A stretch of DNA of 64,000 nucleotides from JBDIAG01 sp963835085 (GTDB lineage Bacteria; Actinomycetota; Actinomycetes; Actinomycetales; CAWJMD01): NCBI GenBank assembly GCA_963835085.1, contig CAWIED010000001.1, forward strand, positions 1,488,001-1,552,000, written 5' to 3'. Shown here piece by piece: positions 41,811-49,538 of the stretch; the first letter of the stretch is position 1, and each line of letters opens with the position of its first letter. The translations under genes and the position numbers were made by a program. The notes beneath the pieces were generated by a model that did not search any database, was not told where the DNA came from, and saw only the letters and a list, made by a program, of their open reading frames with translations.

Positions 41811-43592
41811 TCAGGCCACGTTCGCCACTCGCCACGAGGCGCCGGCCCGCACCAGGGTCACCGTCACTGGACGTCCGGTGGCCGCCGGTACCTTCTGCAC
41901 CACTGCCCCCGAGGCGTCCAGCACGTCATAGGTCCCGGTTCGCGCCGTCATAGTCAGCTTCGCATCGCGCTCCGTCGCGGCGACCACTCGGATGTCGTTG
42001 AGTTCGAAGGCCATGCCGCGATAGTGATATCCACCAGCCTTCAGCTGTTGGAGGAGACCCAGATCTGCCTGTGCCGCAGGCGATCCCGCAACATTGATGG
42101 CATTCAGGGCGGTGCTGTCGGCCGCGTTGAAGGCCGCCGCTCGGCGAGTGCTGAGCTCGCGTATCGCGGCCACCGGATCGTCCGCTGCCGGCGATAGTCT
42201 CCGGCTGCTGGCTGGGGACCCGCCATGGCCGGCGGGCGAGGTAGCCGGGCTGGTTGAAGCGGCGGTCTTCGAACCGGTGGCGGCTGTTGCCGGCCCGCTC
42301 GGGGCTGCACCGACGCGATGCCTGGCCACTGGAGCGACGTCCGGGCCGGGTAGCAGGTAGAACGCCGCAGCCCCGCCGGTGGCGAGCCCCGCCACGACCA
42401 AGGCAGCGACGACCATCGACCGTCTACCGACCAGCCTGCGGGGCACGGGCTCGGGTGGTGTTCGCCGCAATCGCAGCCGGTCGAAGCCCTGCGACTGGCT
42501 CGTCGAACGGGGCGCAGATGCGGCTCCTGAGGTCGACCCGATCTCCGATGTCGCACCGCTCGACCGTCCGTTCGTGACCCGTCGTGCACCGGCCGGCACT
42601 CGCAGTCCGAAGATGCTGGTTCCCGAACCTTCGGCGACCGCACTGCCGGCCGAGCTGCCACCAGCTCCGGGCACGGTCGCTCGAGGTGCCGCGACCGGGC
42701 CGAGATCGCCTGTGCCAGAAGGGTTCGCCATCAGAGCGTCCCATTCGGCCCCGGCTTCTCGGCGGCGCAGGCGCTGGGTCACCACGTGCAGTGGATCGGC
42801 ATCGGGGTCGGTCGGCACGAGTCGCACGGGTTCGGCGGGCGCGGCGTCGAACACCGCCACCGCGAGATCGTTCGCGTCGGGTCGCTTCGTGGGGTCAGCC
42901 ACCAGACAGCGCTCAACGACCGCCGCCAGCTCAGCCGGGATCGCGGGATTCAACGCCAGGAGCGGCGGGCGCACCGCGGCAGCCTGCGGCGGTCGGCCCG
43001 TAAGCGCGAACCAGGCCACCGCCCCGAGCCCGAACACATCGGCGGCAGCACCTTCACCCATATCATCGGAGAAACCCGGCGTTCCTTGCTCGCGCGCCTC
43101 CAGTCCCACTAGGCGCAGCACCCCCAGATCGCAGAGCAACGGACGCCCGTCCTGCCCGAAGAGCACGTTGCCCGGGCTCACGTCCCCATGCGCGACGCCC
43201 TGCGCATGCACGTGCGCCAGAACACCCGCCAGTGGGGTCAGCAACGTCACCGCCTCGCCCGGGTCGAGAGCGCCCCGTGCTGCCACCAAGGCCGCCAGAC
43301 TGCCACCACTGATGTAGTCGAGCACCAGCACCACCTGGCCCTCGGCAGTGTTGGTCACCTCGTGCAGATGCACCAGATGCGGATGGCGCAGTCTGGCCAG
43401 CCCTTGCGCCTCCCGCGAATCGGAGCCAGCCTCCCGTGACGTCAGCACCTTCAGCGCCCGGGGATCACCGGCTGGGGTGTGCGCCAGCCACACCTGTGAG
43501 TGCCCACCCGCGCCCAGGCGACGGTCGATCGTGTAGCCCGCGACCCGTAGGCGCGGAGAGTGGCCAGGAGGCGCGTCGAAGTCATTGCTCAC
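41811..43592 (-). CDS. Membrane-anchored Ser/Thr protein kinase (PknB-type, non-RD)
   Basis: A 593-aa kinase from GTG 43592. N-terminal kinase domain about 17-270: glycine loop RLGAGGHSQVW, catalytic Lys48 (ALKVL), catalytic loop HGDVSPGNVLF with Asp137 and Asn142, and DLG at 155-157 in place of DFG. The usual HRD Arg is Gly, so it is a non-RD kinase. A proline/serine-rich juxtamembrane region leads to one TM segment (VVAALVVAGLATGGAAAFYL), then an extracellular domain of about 150 residues with a SnoaL/NTF2-like feel (YRGMAFELNDIRVVAATERD). Frames upstream of 43592 lack similarity. Divergent from lipB. Substrate unknown. Confidence 0.85.
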   Translation of the reverse strand: MSNDFDAPPGHSPRLRVAGYTIDRRLGAGGHSQVWLAHTPAGDPRALKVLTSREAGSDSREAQGLARLRHPHLVHLHEVTNTAEGQVVLVLDYISGGSLAALVAARGALDPGEAVTLLTPLAGVLAHVHAQGVAHGDVSPGNVLFGQDGRPLLCDLGVLRLVGLEAREQGTPGFSDDMGEGAAADVFGLGAVAWFALTGRPPQAAAVRPPLLALNPAIPAELAAVVERCLVADPTKRPDANDLAVAVFDAAPAEPVRLVPTDPDADPLHVVTQRLRRREAGAEWDALMANPSGTGDLGPVAAPRATVPGAGGSSAGSAVAEGSGTSIFGLRVPAGARRVTNGRSSGATSEIGSTSGAASAPRSTSQSQGFDRLRLRRTPPEPVPRRLVGRRSMVVAALVVAGLATGGAAAFYLLPGPDVAPVARHRVGAAPSGPATAATGSKTAASTSPATSPAGHGGSPASSRRLSPAADDPVAAIRELSTRRAAAFNAADSTALNAINVAGSPAAQADLGLLQQLKAGGYHYRGMAFELNDIRVVAATERDAKLTMTARTGTYDVLDASGAVVQKVPAATGRPVTVTLVRAGASWRVANVA

Positions 43593-43662
43593 CGGCCAAT
43601 AGAACCCCAGCCGGCTCGACCATCCGAGAGTTATCCACAGGCCGACGGCGTAGGCTCCGACT

Positions 43663-44532
43663 GTGCACCCACCGCTCGCTGACACCGTGCTCGCTGACAC
43701 CGTGCTCGCTGACACCCCGCCTTCCGGCACGACGCAGACCGACCCGCCTTCCGGCACCCAGCCCGAAGACTCCTCGGCCGCCGGCAGTCGCTCCACCGAC
43801 TCCCCGGCAGACGCATCCCTGCTCGGACACGCCCCGCCCACCGGGGCCCAGTCGGGTCCGGGCATCGGCACGGTGGTGGAACACGTCGGCTTCGCACCTG
43901 ACTACGTCGACTACCGCACAGCGTGGCAGTTGCAACGAGACGTGCACGACGAGATCGTCGCCGGCACCCGGCCCGACACGATGCTGCTGCTGGAACATGC
44001 CGCCGTCTACACGGCCGGCAAGCGCACGGGCAAGGGCGATCGACCCACCGACGGCACACCGGTGATCGACGTCGACCGGGGCGGCAAGATCACCTGGCAC
44101 GGTCCGGGCCAGTTGGTGGGCTACCCGATCGTCCGGCTACCCGACCCGGTGGACGTGGTGGCCTTCGTCCGGCTCCTTGAAGGGGCTCTCATGGACGTCT
44201 GCACTGAGTTCGGTGTCGCCACCGATCGCGTCGAGGGCCGCAGCGGCGTCTGGGTGCTCGGTCGCGACGGTGAGGAGGATCGCAAGGTGGCAGCCATCGG
44301 GCTGCGCGTCTCCCGCGGCGTCACGATGCACGGCTTCGCGATCAACGCCGACTGCGACCTGTCCTGGGCCGACCCGATCATCCCCTGCGGCATTGACGAT
44401 GCCGGAGTCACCTCGCTGACGGCCGAGCTCGGCCGTCATATCACTGTCTCCGATGTGCTGCCCGTGGTGGAGAAGCATGTGCTCGCCGCCTTGGCCACCC
44501 TGCATCCGGCGCCCGTTGCACCTACGCCGTAG
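43663..44532 (+). CDS. lipB: Octanoyl-[ACP]:protein N-octanoyltransferase
   Basis: LipB transfers octanoate from ACP to lipoyl domains. The conserved domain starts near residue 75: LLLEHAAVYTAGKRTGKGDR, GGKITWHGPGQLVGYPIVRL (catalytic-site region), RKVAAIGLRVSRGVTMHGFA with the Lys, and PCGIDDAGVTSL with the catalytic Cys. From GTG 43663 it is 289 aa with a 70-residue Pro/Ser/Thr-rich extension whose codons keep the high third-position GC of real genes. Start GTG 43873 would give a standard 219-aa LipB. The extension includes a LADTV repeat encoded by 15-bp tandem DNA repeats. Confidence 0.9.
   Translation: MHPPLADTVLADTVLADTPPSGTTQTDPPSGTQPEDSSAAGSRSTDSPADASLLGHAPPTGAQSGPGIGTVVEHVGFAPDYVDYRTAWQLQRDVHDEIVAGTRPDTMLLLEHAAVYTAGKRTGKGDRPTDGTPVIDVDRGGKITWHGPGQLVGYPIVRLPDPVDVVAFVRLLEGALMDVCTEFGVATDRVEGRSGVWVLGRDGEEDRKVAAIGLRVSRGVTMHGFAINADCDLSWADPIIPCGIDDAGVTSLTAELGRHITVSDVLPVVEKHVLAALATLHPAPVAPTP
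43673..43715. repeat. 15-bp tandem repeat at the lipB 5' end
   Basis: CGTGCTCGCTGACAC at 43686-43700 and 43701-43715, preceded by a copy lacking two bases (43673-43685). The period is a multiple of three, so it encodes repeated LADTV in the LipB N-terminal extension. Confidence 0.85.
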
Positions 44533-44557
44533 GAAGTACAGACTTGACGAAGAGGTG

Positions 44558-44965
44558 ATGACGATGGAGTACTTCGCCGGCTATCTAGGGGTGCTTGCGC
44601 TGAGCGCCGTTGCAGGTCAGGCGCTGTTCCACGCCACCAGGTGGATGTTCACGGGCCAGCCTCCCGCGGTGGTGACCACTCTGGTCGACCGGTTCCGTCC
44701 ACCTGCGCCCGAGCCGGAGCCGATGCCACCCGTGCTCGACGAACTGGAACTCACTCGTCTCGCCCACGAGCTCGCTGCCGTTCGCGAATCCGATAGACAA
44801 GGCCTGGCCCTGCGCATCACTGCATGCACCATCGCCTACGACGAGGCGCTGCTGCGCTGCTGCGAGAGCCATGGCCTGCCCGCCCCCACTGGGCGAAAGC
44901 CACTGTCGACCTCGCAGCGGCTCGAAGCCGAGTGTTCCCTGATGGCAGCTGGAGTTTCGTGGTGA
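44558..44965 (+). CDS. Small membrane-anchored protein between lipB and lipA
   Basis: A 135-aa protein I cannot name. ATG 44558 (or 44564) follows AAGAGG. The N-terminus holds one hydrophobic segment (FAGYLGVLALSAVAGQALFH), then a Pro-rich stretch (PPAPEPEPMPP) and a helical soluble part (ELTRLAHELAAVRESDRQGL). No catalytic motif is visible. Codon bias matches its neighbours. It is co-directional with lipB (25 bp) and lipA (53 bp), so it is probably co-transcribed with the lipoate genes. Confidence 0.65.
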   Translation: MTMEYFAGYLGVLALSAVAGQALFHATRWMFTGQPPAVVTTLVDRFRPPAPEPEPMPPVLDELELTRLAHELAAVRESDRQGLALRITACTIAYDEALLRCCESHGLPAPTGRKPLSTSQRLEAECSLMAAGVSW

Positions 44966-45018
44966 TTGCCGCCGACAGGGGGCGCGGCGCGGCGTCGGCA
45001 ACCGTCTAGTCTGTGCAG

Positions 45019-46047
45019 GTGAGTGCTGCGTCTGATCGTTCAACCCCACCGGCGGCGGATGGCCGCCGGCTGCTCCGGCTTGAGGTCCGCAACGCGGAGA
45101 CCCCGATCGAAAAGAAGCCGGAGTGGATCAAGACCAGGGCCAAGATGGGCCCTGAGTTCACCGAGCTGAAGGCCCTCGTCAAACGCGAGGGGCTGCACAC
45201 GGTGTGCGAAGAGGCCGGCTGTCCCAACATCTTCGAATGCTGGGAAGACCGTGAGGCCACCTTCCTCATCGGCGGCGAGCAGTGCACGCGGCGCTGCGAC
45301 TTCTGCCAGATCGACACCGGCAAGCCGTCCGACCTCGACCGTGACGAGCCACGCCGGGTGGCGGAGTCCGTCCAGGCCATGGGGCTGCGCTACGCCACGA
45401 TCACCGGCGTTGCGCGCGACGATCTGCCCGACGGCGGAGCCTGGTTGTACGCCGAGACCATCCGGCAGGTGCACGAGCTCAACCCGGGCACCGGCGTGGA
45501 GATTCTTGTGCCCGACTTCAACGGTGTGCCCCACCTCGTGAGTCAGGTGCTCGACGCGGCCCCGGAAGTGTTCGCGCACAACGTCGAGACGGTGCCACGG
45601 GTCTTCAAGCGGATCCGGCCGGCGTTCCGTTACGACCGTTCGCTCGCGGTCATCTCCATGGGCAAGGACGCCGGGCTCGTCACGAAGTCGAACCTGATTC
45701 TCGGCATGGGCGAGACCACCGACGAGGTTCGCCAGGCGCTCCGCGAGCTGCTCGACGCAGGAACGGATCTCATCACCATCACGCAATACCTGCGACCCAC
45801 CCCGCGGCACCACCCGGTCGAGCGCTGGGTTCGCCCGGAGGAGTTCGTCGAACTCTCCGACTTCGCACGCGATCTCGGTTTCAAGGGTGTCATGAGTGGC
45901 CCGCTGGTGCGCTCCTCCTACCGCGCCGGGCGGCTCTGGGCGCAAGCGACCCGCGCCATGGGACGCAAGATCCCCGCACACCTGGCCCACCTCGACCAGG
46001 AGATGCCGGCCCGCCAAGAGGCTGCCAGCCTGCTCCCCCGCGTCTAG
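45019..46047 (+). CDS. lipA: Lipoyl synthase (radical SAM)
   Basis: A 342-aa enzyme inserting sulfur into octanoyl groups. Auxiliary cluster motif CEEAGCPNIFEC near residue 62 and the radical-SAM motif CTRRCDFC near residue 93; ATITGVARDDLPDGGA and TKSNLILGMGETTDEV are LipA signatures; the C-terminal RSSY (SGPLVRSSYRAG) is the conserved serine ligand. GTG 45019 is preferred, GTG 45013 possible. Downstream of lipB and upstream of a DUF4191 gene, as in mycobacteria, though a minus-strand kinase gene intervenes. Confidence 0.95.
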   Translation: MSAASDRSTPPAADGRRLLRLEVRNAETPIEKKPEWIKTRAKMGPEFTELKALVKREGLHTVCEEAGCPNIFECWEDREATFLIGGEQCTRRCDFCQIDTGKPSDLDRDEPRRVAESVQAMGLRYATITGVARDDLPDGGAWLYAETIRQVHELNPGTGVEILVPDFNGVPHLVSQVLDAAPEVFAHNVETVPRVFKRIRPAFRYDRSLAVISMGKDAGLVTKSNLILGMGETTDEVRQALRELLDAGTDLITITQYLRPTPRHHPVERWVRPEEFVELSDFARDLGFKGVMSGPLVRSSYRAGRLWAQATRAMGRKIPAHLAHLDQEMPARQEAASLLPRV

Positions 46048-46478
46048 GCACACCCAGGCCTACGGCCCCGGGCGGCGTTGTCGTCACTCGACGTGGCTCT
46101 GCCACGCCTCTCGCTCCTCAGCCTTGCCCGGCACGCACCGGCCATCTGCTCGCAACAACTGCTTTGGGCCGGAGCTGCCTTGAATGATCTATTCCGCGAG
46201 TCGGGCGACTGGCGGGCTGATCCGGGGGGCCGGGGCTGGACCGCTGCTCCCGACGCTTGGATGTCCGGAATCCGACTCGATTGGTGCCGCGAGCTGGGGT
46301 CTTGTGCTCAGCTGATCTTCATTGGCGGGCACTGGTGCCGGATTCCGGACATCGACCAGCCCGAACCGAATCAGGCGGGGTCCTCGCGCTCACACGACCA
46401 TCTGGCACAACGACCACCCGAACCAACCATCCGCCGTGCACTACCTACGACCGCTGCCAGACCGTGGAATGGATCGGA
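46048..46478. other. 431-bp gap after lipA with a long inverted repeat
   Basis: No supported gene. It holds the perfect 15-bp inverted repeat GATGTCCGGAATCCG (46260-46274) and CGGATTCCGGACATC (46339-46353), with a 64-nt loop, between convergent lipA and the histidine-kinase gene. It could be a large transcription stop or a relic of a small mobile element. Confidence 0.5.
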
Positions 46479-48110
46479 CTAACGCTCGCGCCGCTGCACC
46501 GGCAGCTGGATAGGCGTCGCAGCCTGTGCACCTGGCTCTTCTTCGCCCCCACCCGAAGCAGGGACTGCAGGGCACGCCGCGGGCACCGACGTTCCGAGCA
46601 CTGCACCAGGTACCAGCACCTCGGCCACCAGGCCTGCGTCGCACCCGTTGGCGAGAGCGACCCGGATGTCACGACGGGCAGCCAGCTTGCTGACGATGAA
46701 CAGTCCCAGGAACTTGGTGGCCACCCGCGCACCCTCGACGTCGACGATCCGCCGGTTGGCCGCCTCGAGCTCGGACGTGGTCATGCCCAGGCCGTGATCG
46801 CGGATCACGAGCCGGTACCCGTCGTCGAGTTGCTCGCCGGTCACCCCGACGTGGGAACTGGCCGGCGAGAAGCGGGTCGCGTTCTCCAGGAGTTCCGCGA
46901 GCAGATGCGACAGGTCGGCAGCGGCGGCGCCCACCACAGTCACCTCGTCCATCGACAAGATGTCGACCCGGTTGTAGTCCTCGATCTCCGACAGCGCCGC
47001 ACGCACCACGTTGGTGATCACCACGGGGCGGGCGTCGGCCCGCGACTGCTCGGCGCCGGCCAAGACCAGCATCGACTCGGCGTTGCGCCGGATGCGGGTG
47101 GTGAGGTGATCGAGCCGGAACAGCTGCGACAGCACCTTGGGGTCGCGCTCCTCGTTCTCGAGCTGAGCCAGGTAACCCAACGTGCGGGTGAGCAGGCTCT
47201 GGTTGCGGCGTCCCAGATTGACCAGGGTTTCGGAGTTGGCGATATCTGCCTCGCGCTGCTCGACAGCGAGCGAGACCGCGCGGTTCTGCAGGCTGTTCAG
47301 GGCGTCTGCAAGCAGGGCGAGCTCGTCGTCCTTGGTCCCCGACGAGATCCGCGGCAGCTTCGGAACCACGACGTGCCCCTTGCGCCGACGGATGTCGGTC
47401 ACCGATTCCGGCAGGCGCTTGGTGGCAGTGGCTCGAGCCGCGCTCGTAAGGCGCAGGATCGGGCCGACGATTCGGCGCACGACGAGCGCACCCACGGCTG
47501 CGCTGAGCGTGGTGCCGCCGAGGGCCAACAGCAGCCCCAGCAGCGCGGTCCGCTGACCGGCTTGGGCGCGTGCGGCGGCGGCGTTGGTCGCGCTCGTCTT
47601 GGCCGAGATCATCGCCGCGTCCACCTGGGCCCGTGCTTTGGCGTCGAGCTCAGCAGTCTGGTGGTTGTCGATGTCGTAGGTGCCCGCTCGCACTTGGTTC
47701 AGCTGGGCCCACTCAAGGGCGGAGATCTGCGTGTGCGTCTCGCCGAACGTCTTGATCTGCGGTCGTAGCTCCGGGCTGACGCTGGTGGCGGCTTTGGCCA
47801 CGAGCTGGTTGGTGCGGTCCATCTCTGCATAGAAGGCGTCACGGTAGTTGCCGAACTCGGTCTGCTTGGCCGCCTCGGTCTGGTTGTCGTGCGGCTGTGA
47901 GTGCAGCACGAGCCGGTCGAAAGACTGGCTCTCCGCCTCATAGCTCGATTGGAGGTCGGAGATGGTCGACAGGTCGGTCGTCGACGACGAGATGAGATTG
48001 CGGTAGGCGGCCGCCTCAGACATGAACAGGCGACCCCCCGCGCCAAGGGTCACAACCTGACAGGCGATCAACCCGCCCACCAGCAGGCCCACCTTCGTGG
48101 CGATCTTCAT
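46479..48110 (-). CDS. CvnA-like sensor histidine kinase, orphan
   Basis: A 543-aa membrane sensor. An N-terminal TM (VGLLVGGLIACQVVTLGAGG), an extracytoplasmic helical sensor region (about 30-185), a second TM near 190-215 (LLGLLLALGGTTLSAAVGAL), a HAMP-like linker, then a kinase core: LFRLDHLTTRIRRNAESMLV with the candidate phospho-His, N-box LLAELLENATRFSPA and G-box RDHGLGMTTSELEAAN. This core matches the CvnA kinases of streptomycete conservons, but no cvnB, cvnC or cvnD gene is adjacent and no response regulator is near. The C-terminus is Pro/Glu-rich. Confidence 0.8.
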   Translation of the reverse strand: MKIATKVGLLVGGLIACQVVTLGAGGRLFMSEAAAYRNLISSSTTDLSTISDLQSSYEAESQSFDRLVLHSQPHDNQTEAAKQTEFGNYRDAFYAEMDRTNQLVAKAATSVSPELRPQIKTFGETHTQISALEWAQLNQVRAGTYDIDNHQTAELDAKARAQVDAAMISAKTSATNAAAARAQAGQRTALLGLLLALGGTTLSAAVGALVVRRIVGPILRLTSAARATATKRLPESVTDIRRRKGHVVVPKLPRISSGTKDDELALLADALNSLQNRAVSLAVEQREADIANSETLVNLGRRNQSLLTRTLGYLAQLENEERDPKVLSQLFRLDHLTTRIRRNAESMLVLAGAEQSRADARPVVITNVVRAALSEIEDYNRVDILSMDEVTVVGAAAADLSHLLAELLENATRFSPASSHVGVTGEQLDDGYRLVIRDHGLGMTTSELEAANRRIVDVEGARVATKFLGLFIVSKLAARRDIRVALANGCDAGLVAEVLVPGAVLGTSVPAACPAVPASGGGEEEPGAQAATPIQLPVQRRER

Positions 48111-48373
48111 GCCCTGTTCCTCTGCTGATGTCGCGTCGCTCCGGAATCAAGGCATCGGGCCGAGAACGGACAGTCTTGAGCAAACCGCAGCGCCCAATCC
48201 ACCAGAAGATCCTGCAATGCGGGTGTTCCCAGTGGGATATTGCGGCCTGTCGCGAGTGCCGCTAGGTGCCGTCCGGATGCTTGTGGTCAAGACTCCGCGC
48301 ACGCACGACACGCGCAGGCCCGCTCGTGTTGTCCGGTGTCATCTGAGCGGCCCGACTCACCTATCCTGGAGCG

Positions 48374-49105
48374 ATGTCCACACCCGCTGACGAGTCCCCC
48401 AAGCGCCGCTTCGGCTTCCGGCGTAAGCCCAACGCAAAGCCTGGGCGGATTGCACAGCTCAAGCAGGTCTACGACCTCACGCGCGAGGTCGACCCGGCGA
48501 TCACCTGGTGGATGCTCGGTGCGGTGCTCGGCATCATCGTCGTCGGCATCGCGATCGGCATTGCGATCGGCCACCCGCTCTATGTGGGCATCCTGGCGAT
48601 CATGCTCGCGTTGATGGCCGGCATGCTTGTGCTGTCGCGTCGTGCCGACGCCGCGATGTACAAGCGTCTTGACGGTCAGCCGGGCGCGGCGGGTGCCTCG
48701 ATGCGATTGCTGCGCGGCAGCTGGGTGGCAGAGGAAGAGCCGGTTGCGGTCGATCCCCGCACGTACGACTCGGTGTTCCGGGCGCTCGGCCGCGCCGGGG
48801 TGGTGCTGGTGGGCGACGGCCCCCCGCACCGGATCGGCAAGCTGCTCACAGCAGAAGAGAAGAAGCACCGCCGCTACATCTCCAACACACCCATCACGCT
48901 GATCCAGGCAGGCGACGGCGAGGGCCAGGTGCCGTTGCGCAAGCTGTCCCGTCACATCATGCGACTGAAGCCGACGCTGACCAAGGAAGAGGTCAGCAAG
49001 GTGGCTGCCCGGCTGCGCTCCATGCCCGGCCTGCGGGCGCCTATTCCCAAGGGCGTCGATCCCACCAAGACCCGACCAGATCGCAAGGCCAACAAGGGCC
49101 GCTGA
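48374..49105 (+). CDS. DUF4191 membrane protein (Rv2219-like)
   Basis: A 243-aa protein with two adjacent TM segments (MLGAVLGIIVVGIAIGIAIG and YVGILAIMLALMAGMLVL), a basic N-terminus (KRRFGFRRKPNAKPGR) and a soluble basic C-terminal half containing the family motif GRAGVVLVGDGPP and a Lys-rich tail. Homologues follow lipA in many actinobacteria; that order is kept here with a kinase gene inserted on the other strand. Function unknown. A hairpin at 49160-49188 follows. Confidence 0.85.
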   Translation: MSTPADESPKRRFGFRRKPNAKPGRIAQLKQVYDLTREVDPAITWWMLGAVLGIIVVGIAIGIAIGHPLYVGILAIMLALMAGMLVLSRRADAAMYKRLDGQPGAAGASMRLLRGSWVAEEEPVAVDPRTYDSVFRALGRAGVVLVGDGPPHRIGKLLTAEEKKHRRYISNTPITLIQAGDGEGQVPLRKLSRHIMRLKPTLTKEEVSKVAARLRSMPGLRAPIPKGVDPTKTRPDRKANKGR

Positions 49106-49159
49106 GGCCTTAGGGCCCGCTGCCGCCAGCCGGCTTTCTTCGGTCTCAGGCCCACGTCG

Positions 49160-49188
49160 CTCGCCCGGCGCAACACGCGTCGGGCGAG
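49160..49188. terminator. Hairpin after the DUF4191 gene
   Basis: CTCGCCCG (49160-49167) pairs with CGGGCGAG (49181-49188) across 13 nt, 55 bp after the stop. GC-rich with no U-run; likely a factor-independent-like stop for the plus-strand message. Confidence 0.45.
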
Positions 49189-49236
49189 GCGTCTGAGCTG
49201 GGCTTGATGGAGACCGCTCGACCATAGACTGAACTT

Positions 49237-49452
49237 GTGTCACAGCCTGTCTCGCCTACCGCAGTCGCGATCGACCTCCGGGTCTTGCCGTGGATCACGA
49301 CAGTTTCGCGCATGATCGGCGTAGCCGACCGGTTGCTCGCCGACACCGCTCGAGCCAATGCAGCCGCCGCCCTGCGCACGAGCGACGATCTCCGCCGCGA
49401 ACACGAGATCCAGGCGCTCGACTGGCGAGTCTCCACTGGTCAATCGGTCTGA
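49237..49452 (+). CDS. Hypothetical 71-aa protein
   Basis: An open frame from GTG 49237 with good third-position GC bias; the product has a helical centre (WITTVSRMIGVADRLLADTA, RANAAAALRTSDDLRREHEI) and no known motif. No clear ribosome site. It lies between the DUF4191 gene and the convergent CAP-domain gene. May be a small regulatory or spurious gene. Confidence 0.35.
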   Translation: MSQPVSPTAVAIDLRVLPWITTVSRMIGVADRLLADTARANAAAALRTSDDLRREHEIQALDWRVSTGQSV

Positions 49453-49538
49453 CCTGTCTGCCTGAATTCGGCCTATCCAGAGGTTGAGATCCGCCATGGG
49501 CTCACCCTCAACTCTAACCTTAACCCTCAACTTCAAGA

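Noticed and set aside
43631..43639. TTATCCACA, a perfect DnaA-box-like 9-mer between the kinase gene and lipB
   Set aside because: Only one copy, no dnaA or dnaN nearby and no AT-rich unwinding region, so not an origin; chance is sufficient.
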